This document shows, in pieces, positions 53,701 to 64,000 of a stretch of 64,000 nucleotides of DNA. Under the pieces are notes generated by a model that was not told where the DNA came from, did not search any database, and was given only the letters and a program-made list of their open reading frames with translations. Made by a program: the position numbers and the translations under genes. The DNA is from Strigops habroptila (lineage: Eukaryota; Chordata; Aves; Psittaciformes; Psittacidae). Within the stretch, counting starts at the first letter, position 1; every line of letters starts with the position of its first letter. Where the stretch lies: contig NC_044282.2 of NCBI RefSeq assembly GCF_004027225.2, positions 63,663,725-63,727,724 of the forward strand. The letters are read 5' to 3'.

Positions 53701-56409
53701 TCCCATATGCACACACATGAATGCATGTGCACACTGGCAGCAAGAGTAAGCCCTCCATAAGGCTGCTTTCCTAAACCACCATCAGGCTTCCACTCCCAGC
53801 AAATCCAAGGTTTTCCTGATACGCCAGCCCACCACAGGGTAGTTTCCTCATGAACAAGAGATGTTATTGTCCCTCTGCAAGCTCCCCACTGGACAGGTTC
53901 AACAACCAGTCACATGAAGCCATCAGCAGGCTGTCTTGGACTGCAGTCCAAGCCCATGGCCCCCCTACTTTAGGGACAAGAAATGACAAAAGTGTTCTTG
54001 TTTCTTCAGAGCTGAAGATTAAAACTCATTTACCTTCCTGCAGCTCTCATCAAGCTAAAATGACATCTCAGGAGCAAAACCCAGAGAATACTTTCAGGGT
54101 GTTAAATCCACCAGATTCCTCCATTGTGGCTAAAGGAAATATTTTCCTCTTTTGTCTCTATCTTCCCTCCAGCAGCCAAATCTGCCAAGCCCAAGAACCA
54201 AAGCTGTGCCACCTCTGACACTAGTGATTGCCATGATTCTGGCCACTGGTGTACAGCAAAGAATACTGCCCTGGTGCCTTGCAGCTGGCACTGCAGCCCC
54301 CCCCCCAGTGCAGAGCAGAAGGCATGTGGAAGTTAACAGAGCCTGAGCCAGCACCGGCTTCCCATGAGAATGGGGGTTCACCCATGGAAAATGGTGAAAA
54401 GGTGTCAATGGGTAGGGAGGTCCCAGGGGTTGCCCTCTCTAGGTATGCTTCAGACACAAAGACCAGAGTGAGGTGCCCCTGAGGCAGTGTGGATGGGATT
54501 CCCGCATGAAGCTGTGCATGAGGGAGGGAGGGGAGGCAGGTCCCGCAGCCTGCACTGCGTTTGTATGACCATGCTCACCCTTCCAGTGCTCCTCCCATAT
54601 GGAATGGCACAACTGGGAGAAGCAATCAGCCGTGGAGATGATCACTTGTTAAAAAGAGTGACTGAATATCCCAAGCATCAGCATGCAAACAGGCAAAGTT
54701 GAGTAAAGCGTTTACAGCCCAGCCTTGGTGGACGACAGTTACTATTTGTCTGGCTTTCTGTCCCATTCTGCTTCTGAAATCACAACTTGGGTAACAGTGC
54801 AAGGAAATACATATGCACTTTTGCCACTTCAGTTGTTAAACATCCACAATTGTCCTAAATAAAAGCTTGGGATCTGCGTGGTGACTGTCTCAATCCTGCT
54901 GGCTGAGATTGCTGACTGTTTTTAATATCCCACTTGGAGAACAAGCCCCAGTCCTCTACAGAGAGCAAAAATGTAGTGATTTACTCTCATCACTCTCATG
55001 CTTTGTCTCCAGCTGTCATTCAAATACTTCAGTTCAGCATGATACCTCAATTTATCTCTTAAATGGCAAAAGCAAAAAGAGAGATCTTTTTAACCTGATA
55101 TTTTAGAGACCTTACTATAAATGCAGCCTCACAAAACTCTCCAGCATATTAAGAAGCTAGATCTCCATACACAGTCTTAGAAGAAATCAGCTGGAAATAA
55201 CTGTGGGCACATAAGATGCAAAATACTTTAAATACCATTTTATGTACTGCACATGCAACGTTAAATAGCGATGTCTCTAGCTTTTCCCCATAATATGAAA
55301 AATTGCATTAATATTCCCACTCTTCATTCCATGCCGAGTATAGTTTAAACTTACCCCAGGCTGTCTGAAGATCCTTCAGCACTGGCGGTTGCCAGAGTTA
55401 GGAATTAGCACTGTGCAGGAAAGGAGAGAGAACAGAGCAATGGTGGCTTGACGTTTCCCTGGATGGGACTGTCACATGCTAATCACTGATTTGAAACGCA
55501 AGCATAACAAATGCCTTCTAATTATGTAATCTTTGGGTCACATCCTTGCATGCCCATGCGATAATCAGGGCTGTGCGCTGGGAAGAAGATGATACTGACT
55601 TTTTTTTCCTCTTTAATTAGAATTGCACACTGCTGTGAAGGGAGGGTGAGAAGCCTTGAGAAGCGACAGGCAGAGGGGTCCATGTGGTGGGAGCTGATGT
55701 GGTGTCTCTGCTGCTTCCCTCAGCTCTGAGGCTCTTAAGTACCTCCTTAAGTACCAAACCAGGCTGCCTGCAGTTGGGGACCAGTTCTTCCCCGCTTTCT
55801 CTGACATCCTCAGTCTCCTACCATGCATGGCCTCATGAGGGATGCCAGGGCCAAAAGGGCACCCTTTCTTTCATTCAGGGGCAAGAGAAAGGTTGCCAAA
55901 GTAGCCCAGGCAAGGGAACAGCAACTACCAGCACTTCTGCATGTTCTATTGCTTGTTAGACCATGAAAAATGCCCTTTGAGTAAAAATAAAAAAGGGCTT
56001 GGAGTGAGGTGGGAGAGTGGGAAGCAGCAGCCTTCCGCAACCTGATCCGTTTCTTCACTAAGGTCCTGCAGGGCTTTTTGCTCCAAAGGGCATCAAGAAA
56101 GCAGAGGAGAATGCAGGTAACCCAAGGCCATGGGTGTCAGGAAAAAGTTTGAGCCAATCCAGTGAGTTACTCCAAAGTATAAGGAGCAGGGAGACATAAA
56201 GGAGGAACAGTAACAAAAGCCAGACTAATTTCTCCCTAAAAGGCAAATCTCTGCTTCAAAGATACATTTCGGGCAGAAAACCTGAAATGTAAAAACGTAT
56301 AACCTAAAATCAGTGTAATTGCTGTGCATGACAGGCGCAGAGATTCACGCTCTGTGGAAATGCTGCTACCTCTGAAGTCAAGGACTAGGGACAGAGGATG
56401 CTGTATTTC

Positions 56410-56431
56410 TTTTTTTTTTTTTTTTTTTTTT
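56410..56431. repeat. Poly(T) tract of 22 bases
   Basis: An uninterrupted T run, possibly the reverse complement of a retroposed poly(A) tail, but no flanking element is recognised. Confidence 0.9.
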
Positions 56432-59400
56432 AGCTGTCTATTTTAGGAGCAAAACACAATAAAATTGAACAAAGTAAAATGATAATTCTGAAGGAGTTTG
56501 CTGGAAAGTGCATTTTTGGTGTGAATTCAACAAACAGCTCAAGCTAGGAAAGATTGGAAAAAAAGAAACCAAACCCCAAAACATTTAGCTTCACAAATCT
56601 ATGAACAAAACATTTCAAATAGAGATTTTCCTAGCGGCAGCTTTAAGACAAAAGGGCTGAAAGATGTTATATTGCCAAATGATCCATGAGCCTCTTTGTT
56701 TCAGATGGCCCAGTATGTTCCAGTCTGCTGATAATGTGCTGGGTTGTATTTTGCTAATAAACCAGAGGGCCCAAGATTTTCCCTAATCCTACCAAAATGA
56801 GTTGAGTATTTCAAAGCACATCTGAAGGAATGGTATTTATACATTGTGTCTGCAAATTGAAGCAAGGACAGGTATTTACTAAAACGCCATTAAATATCTG
56901 GCAAGTGAACACTCAACACACATTTTTTCCTGACAGCACTGGTATGTTGTGTTGTGTTTCTTCTAAACTAGAAAGCAGGTTTTCTGCTTTGTAAAGCAAA
57001 GTATTTAGATTCATAGTGCAGAGACCTTTGATGGCCAAACACAAAAATAGAAATTTCATTGCATTAGACTTTCTGACCAGACAGAGGCAGTGATCAGTCT
57101 CTCCTGAGCATTCCCCTATCTACTTCCCTTCCCCATAGCAGAGGTCTGTCCTTGAGCGGTTTGGTACCAGAGCCTGGGGTTTATGGGTCTTGACCTGTGA
57201 GGAGTAACTACCACATTCTAGCTGCACTTGCTCTCTGCCCTGACCCCACCATGCAACGTGTGGCTTAAGGTAAACATGATCATAGGAGCACTGTGTTTGC
57301 AGAAGCTTCTGTGGGGTGGTGAGGTTTGTTTTCTGAAGAAAGTTATAAAAGTTGAGCATAAAATAGGCACCATTTTTTGACGACAGATTTTTTTCTTTGA
57401 AAGTCAGGGAGAAAAACATTATTAGGACAAGTTAAACATCCTCAGGAGTTATTTTTAATACATGAAGAAATCAATGCCTGTTGAAAACTGGTCACAGCTG
57501 TTGAGCCCAGAATGCAATTAGAGAGCTGCCTTTAACCCATGCTGCTGTTCGTGCCAAATAGTCACATTTACAACTGCTTCAGTCCCACTGCTGCTGAGCC
57601 ATGAAATGTGCTACTCCGCTGCATTTCCATCTGTAAAGTACCCTTCTCCTGCCATGCTGTAATGACACGAATCCATCCTGTTGAGAATGCAGTCACTTTT
57701 TGGCAGCATGATGATGTGTGCACTACCCAGATAAGGAAATTGCCAGGAATCAGAACCTTCCCAGTGTAATGTAAATACCTACCTTAACTTTCTCCCACAC
57801 TGTAGCCTGTAAAAGTTTTGACCTACAAAGCACACAGGCTAGAAAGCCAAGGAACATATTCCTTTATTTGAAAAAGTGTATTTATACCAACATCCTCCCA
57901 GCATGTAGCCTCTAAGGGAAAAACTTCATAGTCCCAGTCATGATTTGAAGTTACCAGGCATTAAGTCCTATGCAGTTTATCCTGAATTTCATTAGGGCAT
58001 CTTAAAGATGTGTAAGTGTATGAAGCCAGATACTGTGTGATCTTGCTGTAAAAATCCATCCTCTCTTCCCCATTCTGATATAAGATATGACAAAGATTTA
58101 CAGCCTCCTGCCGTGTGAATTCACCCCTCATAAACCACATATTTGTCTTGATCTTTAAAAGCTGTAATCAAGCTCATCATTATACCTGAAAAGTGCTATA
58201 AATAAGAATACTTATGCATCTGCATCCCTTGCAAATGAGGGGAAAATAACTTCTAAAATCAGTTGCTGGAGATTTGTTTCCATTAAAAATTGAGGCCACC
58301 TAGCAGTCACAGCAAGTTGCCATGGTGCTGCCTATATATGTTCTTCCATGAAAGCCACAGTGATTTGGTGAACCGATACCTATCTCCTGTGAGTAGGTGG
58401 AAACTAGCAATCCTGAAACTTGGTAAAATAGCCTGCATTGAGCTGTCAGGGAGTGGTGTGTATTAACAGTCACAAAACAGTGTCAAAGAAGAGAAGTCTT
58501 AATTCCCTGATGAACAGCAGTGGATGGCAAAGATTGAATCTCTGCTGCCACTGTAATAGAGGCGTAACTTAACACAATCTGTTCTAAAGCATTGAAATAA
58601 ATGTCTTCAGTTTTTCACCAAACATTTGGGTTTGTCATACAGGCTCCCATTTTGTATCTAGGTACGTTCTGTAACATATATTTCATTTGGTGTCTAATCT
58701 ATTTAAAAATAGAATTGGTCATCCTTCTAGTACTATTGTGCCTACTATTTTTGATCAGCAGGGCAAGACAGAGCTTTTTTTCTGATGAAACACCACATAT
58801 TAACAAACACACATTTTAGATTTATTTCAGATACTGGACTGGGGAGCTACTTAAAGAAAAATTAAACCAAAATAAACCCTAGCAAATTTGTCAGAGAAGT
58901 CATTTAAGGAAAGTAAACACGAATGTTCCTGTATCATTTTTTATGGTTAATTTTCTCCTTAAATCTGCAAATAGCTCATCTACCCTGACAGCCTCAGGGG
59001 TTAATTAATTTTTCTGGATTTTCTTTCTGTGGATCAAGGCAGAGCAAGTCTTTCATTTGTTCAGCCTAGGCCACTAAGCCATGCCTGGGACTTTAAATCT
59101 GTGCTGTAAAGCGCTTCTGTGCCATAAACTTAATTCTTATCATTGCAGCAATATTTTTGTAAGACACTGAAAAAAGGCCAGACTGGATCTAATAAAGCCA
59201 CAAGATGCTGTTTTCTAATTGTGGATCCTTATCTATCTAGTTTCAAGGACTGTCTCCTCTCTGGCATCAGTAAAATAAGCAATTTTCCTATACTCACTAA
59301 TTCATTCCTTTGGAACTCAGCAACCAAGGGCAGCCAAACAATGGTTATACAGAGGTGCCCTGTTCCATGGTGGGATGTGTGTGGCATATAACACACCTGC

Positions 59401-59609
59401 AGGAGGGCCATGCCTACCCCTCCGTGTGTGCACAGCCCATTTGTGCAGGGCTTTCATGGTGATCCCATGTGTGCAGGGGCAGCGGGGGTCTCCAGAGGGA
59501 CTTCCCCACCTCAGCTGTGCAGCTCCAGGGTCACTTGTCACTCATCTAACTCTCTCCCTGAAATTGGTATGGATTTCTCATGGTTTAATCCCATTCACTC
59601 TGTTTTGAA

Positions 59610-60130
59610 AAAGGGATTAGAAGATGCGTGCCCAACTCTGGAGTCTTCAGTACAGGAAAAATATGGACCTGTTGGAGAGGGTCCAGAGGAGGGACATAAA
59701 AATGCTCTGAGGGCTGGAGCACCTCCCCTATGGAGACAGGCTGAGAGAGCTGGGCTTGTTCAGCCTGGAGAAGACTCCAGGGAGACCTTATGGCTGCCTT
59801 TCAGTTCTTAAAAGGGGCCTATAAGAAAGAACTGGAGAGACTTTTTAGCAGAGCCTGTTGTGATAGGACGAGGGGTGATGGTTTTAAACTAAAAGAGAGG
59901 AGATTCAGGCTGGATGTGAGGAAAGAATCTTTTACAATAAGGGTGGTGAAACACTGGCACAGGTTGCCCAGAGAGGTAGTGGATGCTCCATCCCTGGAGA
60001 CATTCAAGGCCAGGCTGATGTGGTTCTGGGCAACCTGGTCTAGTTGAAGATGTCCCTGCTCATTGCAGCAGGTTGGACTAGATGAGCTTTGAAGGTCCCT
60101 TCCAACCCAAACTGTTCCATGATCCTATGA
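59610..60130 (+). mobile_element. CR1 LINE 3' fragment, about 0.5 kb, directly upstream of DHX57
   Basis: Sense CR1 text: 'gagggtccagaggagggac', 'gacaggctgagagagctggg', 'ttgttcagcctggagaag', 'tgtgataggacgaggggtg', 'ggttgcccagagaggtagtg', and 3' end 'cccttccaacccaaactgtt'. It ends about 200 bases before the CpG-rich promoter. Confidence 0.95.
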
Positions 60131-60329
60131 CCTTCTTACCAGACCTGTCTTTATTTGGGTATAGGAAAGACACTTTAAAAACAGCAGCTTGTGTTGAGAA
60201 AGAAACCACTAGTGTCACTGTTACAACTAGTGGCTGAAGTTCAAACATACCTTCAAACACACAACAGCTCGAAACCGCACATAATATCGATGCGCTGCTT
60301 GAGCATGAGATTCTTTACCGCCGAGCCCG

Positions 60330-60468
60330 TGTGAGGCGAGCGGGGCGCCGGGCCCTGGTTGCCATGCGGAAGTGTCCGCGGTTGCTAGAGGAGGCTGGAA
60401 CCCCGGAAGGGGAAGGCGGGAGCTTCCGGGCCGGGGAAAGCTGCGCCGGGCCGATACGGAGCAGAGAG
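60330..60468 (+). other. DHX57: Candidate DHX57 noncoding first exon
   Basis: A 5' UTR exon must lie upstream of the acceptor at 61905. The best donor in the CpG island is 'gagag|gtggga' at 60468/60469. The transcription start cannot be placed from sequence; 60330 is only an approximate start. Confidence 0.35.
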
Positions 60469-60589
60469 GTGGGAGCGGAGGGGAGAGCTACCGGTGTCCC
60501 CGGGGATGGCGGGCGGCGGGTCCCGCGGTGGGCGTAATGGCGCCGCGGAGAGCGAGGGGCGAGAGAGAGGGAGTGGGTGCGCGGGGGGG

Positions 60590-60590
<1 letters not shown>

Positions 60591-60626
<36 letters not shown>
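60591..60626. repeat. (TG)18 microsatellite
   Basis: 36 bases of perfect TG repeat directly after a G-rich run, inside the DHX57 CpG island and probably in its first intron. Confidence 0.97.
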
Positions 60627-60628
<2 letters not shown>

Positions 60629-60880
60629 TGAATGAAGGAGACTGAGGTGAGGTGGGGAACACGGGGGGACCCTGCTGTGAGGGAAGGGCAGGACCAGGGG
60701 GAGGTTTGGGGGTCCCGGGATGTGGGGTGCTGGTGGCAGGACACCCCTGTGAGGTGTGAGGGGGGTGTCGCGGGGAGGTGCTGGAGGAGTCGGCAGGGAA
60801 GCAGCCCAGGGCAGCGGAGCTGTTCTGTGCCGGGGCTCCGGGCTGGGTGTGGAGAAGAAGGAGACGGAGATCCGGAGTGA

Positions 60881-61905
60881 CGGTGTCCTCAGGGACGGCT
60901 GCAAGTGTCTCTGTTCGGCTGCCGTGCGCACCCTCTTGCCCTCCCTCACTTATGCCTGTGGCTGTCTGTTAAATCCTGTCCAGTCCTGGTGAAGCTCCAG
61001 TGGGGAGAACTGCCACAAAAGGGAGGGTTGCTTCATTCCAAGCCCCAAACTGTTGCTGCTCTCCAGGCCCTCCTCCGGGCTGTTACTCTTGCATGGCCGC
61101 ATCAGTTCTTGTCCTGGCTCTGGAGGTGCCAGTGCAAAGATCCAGATAATAACTTCTACCAGACTGTCCGCAGCAGCTCACCTGTCCCTGCAATAGCTTT
61201 CCATTTGCAAGAGCATGATGCTGGGGCATGTGTTAGTGTTGGGCTGTTCTGTCACACACAACAACTGCTTAATACTAATAGGCTTGTATTAGAGCTGGTG
61301 AAGATCCTGCTGTGAGGAGAGGAGTGCTTCTGTTTCCCAAGACAGGTCCCCAGTCACTCCCCTGCCCAGGGTCCACAGAGCGCTCAGCCATCTGGGCAGC
61401 TCCTTGCAGAAGGGGATGGCTGAGGAGCAGGTTAATGTGGAAACAAAGTGTATCTGTGGCTTCAGCTCCCCTTTGACCTTTTACTCTCAGCCCTCCAAAT
61501 TCCCCAAGTCAAAAAGTGTCAGGTCACAGGCTGCTTTCTGCTGTGAAAGTTCCCCTGAAGGTTTGTCCACAAAAATTCCATCAGAGTGGCACAACTGGAG
61601 CTCCCAGGCTAGGCAGCACTGCTGGTAGCTCATCCTTTTGCCAGAGATCCTGCAGTTTTTGGTTAACCAGCTGTGAGGAATATTGCTTCTGTTTTCTAAA
61701 ACCGCAGAACTGGTTTAACAGTGTTCTAGGAGAATGTGCTTTGCTTCGAGTGCATACAAATACACCAACATACAGATAATTAACTGTGGTTTGAGGGGGT
61801 ATCTTCTCTTGTTACATGGAAACAATAAATAATATAATGTGTGCCCAGACATTTGCAATGTGCTAAACCATCTAACTAAGAGCTATCTTTTTTCCCCTCC
61901 CTCAG
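60881..61905 (+). other. DHX57: DHX57 intron 1, distal part
   Basis: Moderately GC-rich sequence without a recognised repeat, ending in the polypyrimidine tract and acceptor 'tttttcccctccctcag'. Confidence 0.65.
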
Positions 61906-61914
61906 CAAGAGAAC

Positions 61915-62120
61915 ATGAGTTCAGCAGCGAGAAAAAGAGGAAAGCCCACTGGAGGAGGAGGAAGAGGGAGAGGAGGCAGTGGAAGAAGAGGAGGAAGAGG
62001 AGGAGGCAGCAGTAGCCATTCAAACAAATCTCAACTTGGTGGAAATAGGAAATGTTCAACCAAAATTTGGGATGATGGAGATGATTTTTGTCTCTTCGAT
62101 GGACCAAGACTGGAGTCCAG
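61915..62120 (+). CDS. DHX57: DHX57 first coding exon: Arg/Gly-rich N-terminus
   Basis: 68 codons plus 2 nt of Arg. The Gly/Arg region (about residues 13-40, for example GGRGRGGSGRRGGRGGG) resembles RGG-type RNA-binding sequences, followed by KIWDDGDDFCLF. The donor gtcttt is weaker than usual, but the reading joins correctly to the next exon (ESR-SNAPARRG). Confidence 0.93.
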
Positions 62121-64000
62121 GTCTTTCTCTTAATTTGGAGAGTTTGGCATAGAGATGTTTGGGATGCTTTGGGGCTGGTTTTTGGACATCTTTGAATCAC
62201 AGAAGAGTGAAGGGGTGATGAAGCTGTTTCAGTATGAAGCAGTTTTTACATGTCTTTTTGATAAACATTTTTAAAAAGTTTTAGTTAGGAAAGTGGGGTT
62301 TTTTTTAAGATTAGAACCTCTGGTTTTCTTCTTTGGTCGTAAAATGATTTCAGAACATCTTTGATCAGGAAAGACAAATAAACACAGCATGTTCATTTTT
62401 GTTTATTTCAAAGCAGAAACTGGGCCATGAAAAATAAGTGATTTAGAGTTAATTTAGTATCCTGAATGTATTCTGACCAATCTGGCCTGAAAGTGCATGG
62501 TTATACTGTAGTCTGGGAACAGCTTTACCTAGCAAAGTATTTATTAAATCACTTCGGATTTGACACAGGATAAAATCCGTACATGCATGTGTGTGTGTGC
62601 ACAGATACAGACACACACATTGTGGTCACATAAGAATGAACCCAACTTAATAATCTTTAGGTGATGGACTTGTCTTGTTTTGGTTTTCCTGTTTTGAATT
62701 ACAGGGTTGGGTCCTAACACATCCCAATTCAGTCAAAATCATTTGAGCCAGGCAAATAACTCATTGTTATGTTCTATTTTATTTTTAGGTCAAATGCACC
62801 TGCCAGAAGAGGAGGGCAAGCAAAACAGAGACCTGAAGCAAAAATGCCTCTGCAGACCATACACATGACGTCAGAGAATCAGAGAAGAGTGAAAGAACTT
62901 CTTCAAGAGCTTCAAGGACAGGAGCTGGCTCCTGAATCAGAGTTAGTTGAAATGAAGGCACTACTTTTAGCTCTTATAGATGAGAACACTTTAACAGGCA
63001 CACTGTTAGAAATGAAAACAGTATTCGTTTTTCCATTAACTTCTAATTTGATCTCACATTGAATCATAGAATCGTAGAATGGTTTGAGTTGGAAAGGACC
63101 TTAAGATCACCTAGTTCCAACCCCCTGCCATGGGCAGTGGCTTTGACTCTGCTTTATTCTTCTACAATATTAATTCTGCGAAATGGGTAGCAGAATGCTC
63201 CGTTTAAATGGAAGATTTAAAACTGCAGAGGCAGAGTTTTGTGTCTACTCAACAGTGTAACTTTGTTTCATTTTATCTGATAACTCTTTTTATCAGAGTA
63301 GCTGGTTCTGGTGAAGACGATGACGAACCGGATTACCTTGATGATGAACAGTGCTGGTCAACGGATCGGGAAGTTTCTGACCTAATACCAAAGTCGTCCG
63401 CTGAGCCAGCTGAGCACAAAATTGTGGAAAGTGAAGTGTCTTCATTTGCTGTGCACAAACTCTCCAGGTGATGCTTTTCAGTGAATAATTTGTATCCTGA
63501 AGAAATAAATTACTAGTCTCGATACCATAAGCTCTCAGTTCTTGGGCTTCCTCTTGACTCCAGGGAAGGTCTCTGTGCAGAACTGATGAGTTTGTATCTC
63601 GTACAAATTTAATCCTCCACTAGATGAATTTAAAATAATGGTGTTATGGAAAATAAATCACTCCAGCCTTTTTTCAGTGAAGTTTTCAGTTCTTTCTGCA
63701 AGTCAGTGAAACACATATTGGGAAAGCTCAGGGAGCATTGTTGTTATGTTATGTTTCTTCCAGGCAGGTAGTGTTTCAAAACCTTGTAAGTGTTCTTCAT
63801 CCATTTTGCTCAGATGTGAGTGTTTATTAACTATTTTTTGCTTTGTTTGAGAGAGTGTTTTCTATGTGATAGCTTATTCTGAAGAGTTTAGTTTATATAG
63901 TTCAACTGGGAAATCTAATCCTGTAACTGTTACGTGCAACATTCTGAGGTGTGAGATAGTTGCTACATAAACTAATCTTTCACCTTATAAAAAACAGGCT
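61915..64000 (+). CDS. DHX57: DHX57, DEAH-box ATP-dependent RNA helicase (N-terminal exons only; runs off the right edge)
   Basis: Spliced gene. Coding exons seen: 61915-62120, 62789 to about 63004, 63297-63467. The start ATG lies 9 bases into an exon that begins at 61906 after a strong acceptor. The product begins MSSAARKRGKPTGGGG with an Arg/Gly-rich stretch, then STKIWDDGDDFCLF, MPLQTIHMTSENQ, EDDDEPDYLDDEQCW and SSFAVHKLSR, all collinear with the human DHX57 N-terminus. The UBA, RWD, zinc-finger and DEAH helicase core regions known for this family lie outside the window. Proteins of this family unwind RNA; the cellular role of DHX57 is poorly defined. The span given ends at the window edge because the gene continues. 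Confidence 0.94.
62121..62788 (+). other. DHX57: DHX57 intron, no recognised element
   Basis: AT-rich intron of 668 nt with a small TG/CA-rich patch at about 62586-62620. Confidence 0.75.
62789..63004 (+). CDS. DHX57: DHX57 second coding exon (3' boundary uncertain)
   Basis: Acceptor atttttag. It encodes SNAPARRGGQAKQRPEAK, MPLQTIHMTSENQRRVK and ELLQELQGQELAPESE. The next exon needs a phase-2 donor. The only GT in that phase in the open stretch I could find is 'cact|gttaga' at 63004/63005, which is a poor donor, so the true end may be elsewhere. The open frame runs to 63062. Confidence 0.7.
63061..63138 (-). mobile_element. CR1 LINE 3' tail, antisense, just after a DHX57 exon
   Basis: The plus strand reads 'aatcatagaatcgtagaatg', 'gtttgagttggaaaggacc', 'cccctgccatgggcagtgg', the reverse complement of a CR1 3' end. 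Well preserved, so young. Confidence 0.95.
63297..63467 (+). CDS. DHX57: DHX57 third coding exon
   Basis: Acceptor tttttatcag, donor gtgatg. It encodes VAGSGEDDDEPDYLDDEQCW, then STDREVSDLIPKSSAEP and EVSSFAVHKLSR. It matches the human acidic DEPD...DEQYW and PFAVQKLSR segments and ends with 2 nt of Arg. Confidence 0.93.
63468..64000 (+). other. DHX57: DHX57 intron (partial), no recognised element
   Basis: AT-rich intron that continues beyond the window. Nothing else is recognised. Confidence 0.8.

Larger units (their letters stand above)
48987..60289. other. Intergenic region between ARHGEF33 and DHX57
   Basis: Head-to-head spacer of about 11 kb. It presumably contains the ARHGEF33 promoter and 5' UTR exon(s), which I cannot place. 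It holds two old antisense CR1 fragments (about 50770-51180 and 53395-53700), a sense CR1 at about 59610-60130 and a T22 tract at 56410-56431. I searched the minus strand for MORN2, expected here from human, and found no MORN-motif exons. Confidence 0.65.
60290..60880. promoter_or_regulatory. CpG-rich promoter region of DHX57 (CpG island)
   Basis: A sharp rise in GC and CpG starts at about 60280 ('gaaaccgcacataatatcga', then 'gccgagcccgtgtgaggcga') and fades after about 60880, flanked by AT-rich sequence and a CR1. This is typical of a TATA-less housekeeping promoter. In human the DHX57 promoter is shared with MORN2 in the opposite direction. A (TG)18 repeat lies inside. Confidence 0.8.

Noticed and set aside
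59410-60047. 133- and 85-codon plus-strand frames upstream of DHX57
   Set aside because: They lie in or run into the CR1 fragment at 59610-60130; the text matches the CR1 3' region, not a host protein.
60385-60949. 119- and 153-codon minus-strand frames rich in Thr/His/Pro
   Set aside because: They read through the (TG)18 repeat and GC-rich promoter; composition explains the lack of stops and no family resembles them.

Overview
The window is nuclear DNA from a vertebrate, most likely a bird. Its genes are split by introns with consensus GT/AG splice sites. The interspersed repeats I can recognise are all CR1 LINE copies, most of them truncated to their 3' part. Introns are short for a vertebrate: 14 SOS1 exons lie within 17.6 kb. 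I see no prokaryotic, viral or CRISPR-like features, and nothing here looks like a previously undescribed system.

Three protein-coding genes account for all the coding sequence I can support. (1) SOS1, plus strand, 1525-19114: the last 14 coding exons of the Ras/Rac exchange factor, from the end of the DH domain to the stop codon. A 3' UTR follows, to about 20.2 kb or beyond. Every exon junction keeps phase and the in-window CDS totals 2886 nt (961 codons plus stop). (2) ARHGEF33, minus strand, 48986 down to 24826: a DH-domain Rho exchange factor that I rebuilt as 15 coding exons (2406 nt, 801 aa), including two tiny 5' coding exons (22 and 50 nt) far upstream of the rest. (3) DHX57, plus strand, from a CpG-rich promoter near 60.3-60.9 kb: a 5' exon and the first three coding exons of a DEAH-box helicase that runs off the right edge.

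SOS1 and ARHGEF33 are tail-to-tail, separated by about 4.6 kb. ARHGEF33 and DHX57 are head-to-head, separated by about 11 kb. The order SOS1-ARHGEF33-DHX57 and the orientations match the human chromosome 2 block. In human, MORN2 lies between ARHGEF33 and DHX57; I could not find it here. The genes are not a functional operon, although SOS1 and ARHGEF33 are both exchange factors for small GTPases.

The remaining sequence is intron and intergenic DNA. It holds about nine recognisable CR1 copies (the largest, about 0.9 kb with decayed reverse-transcriptase sequence, is antisense inside a SOS1 intron), a (TG)18 microsatellite in the DHX57 promoter region, long T tracts, and a few AT-rich blocks dense in homeodomain-type motifs that may be conserved enhancers. 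Exon limits come from reading splice sites and comparing the translation with human proteins as I remember them; no alignment was run.
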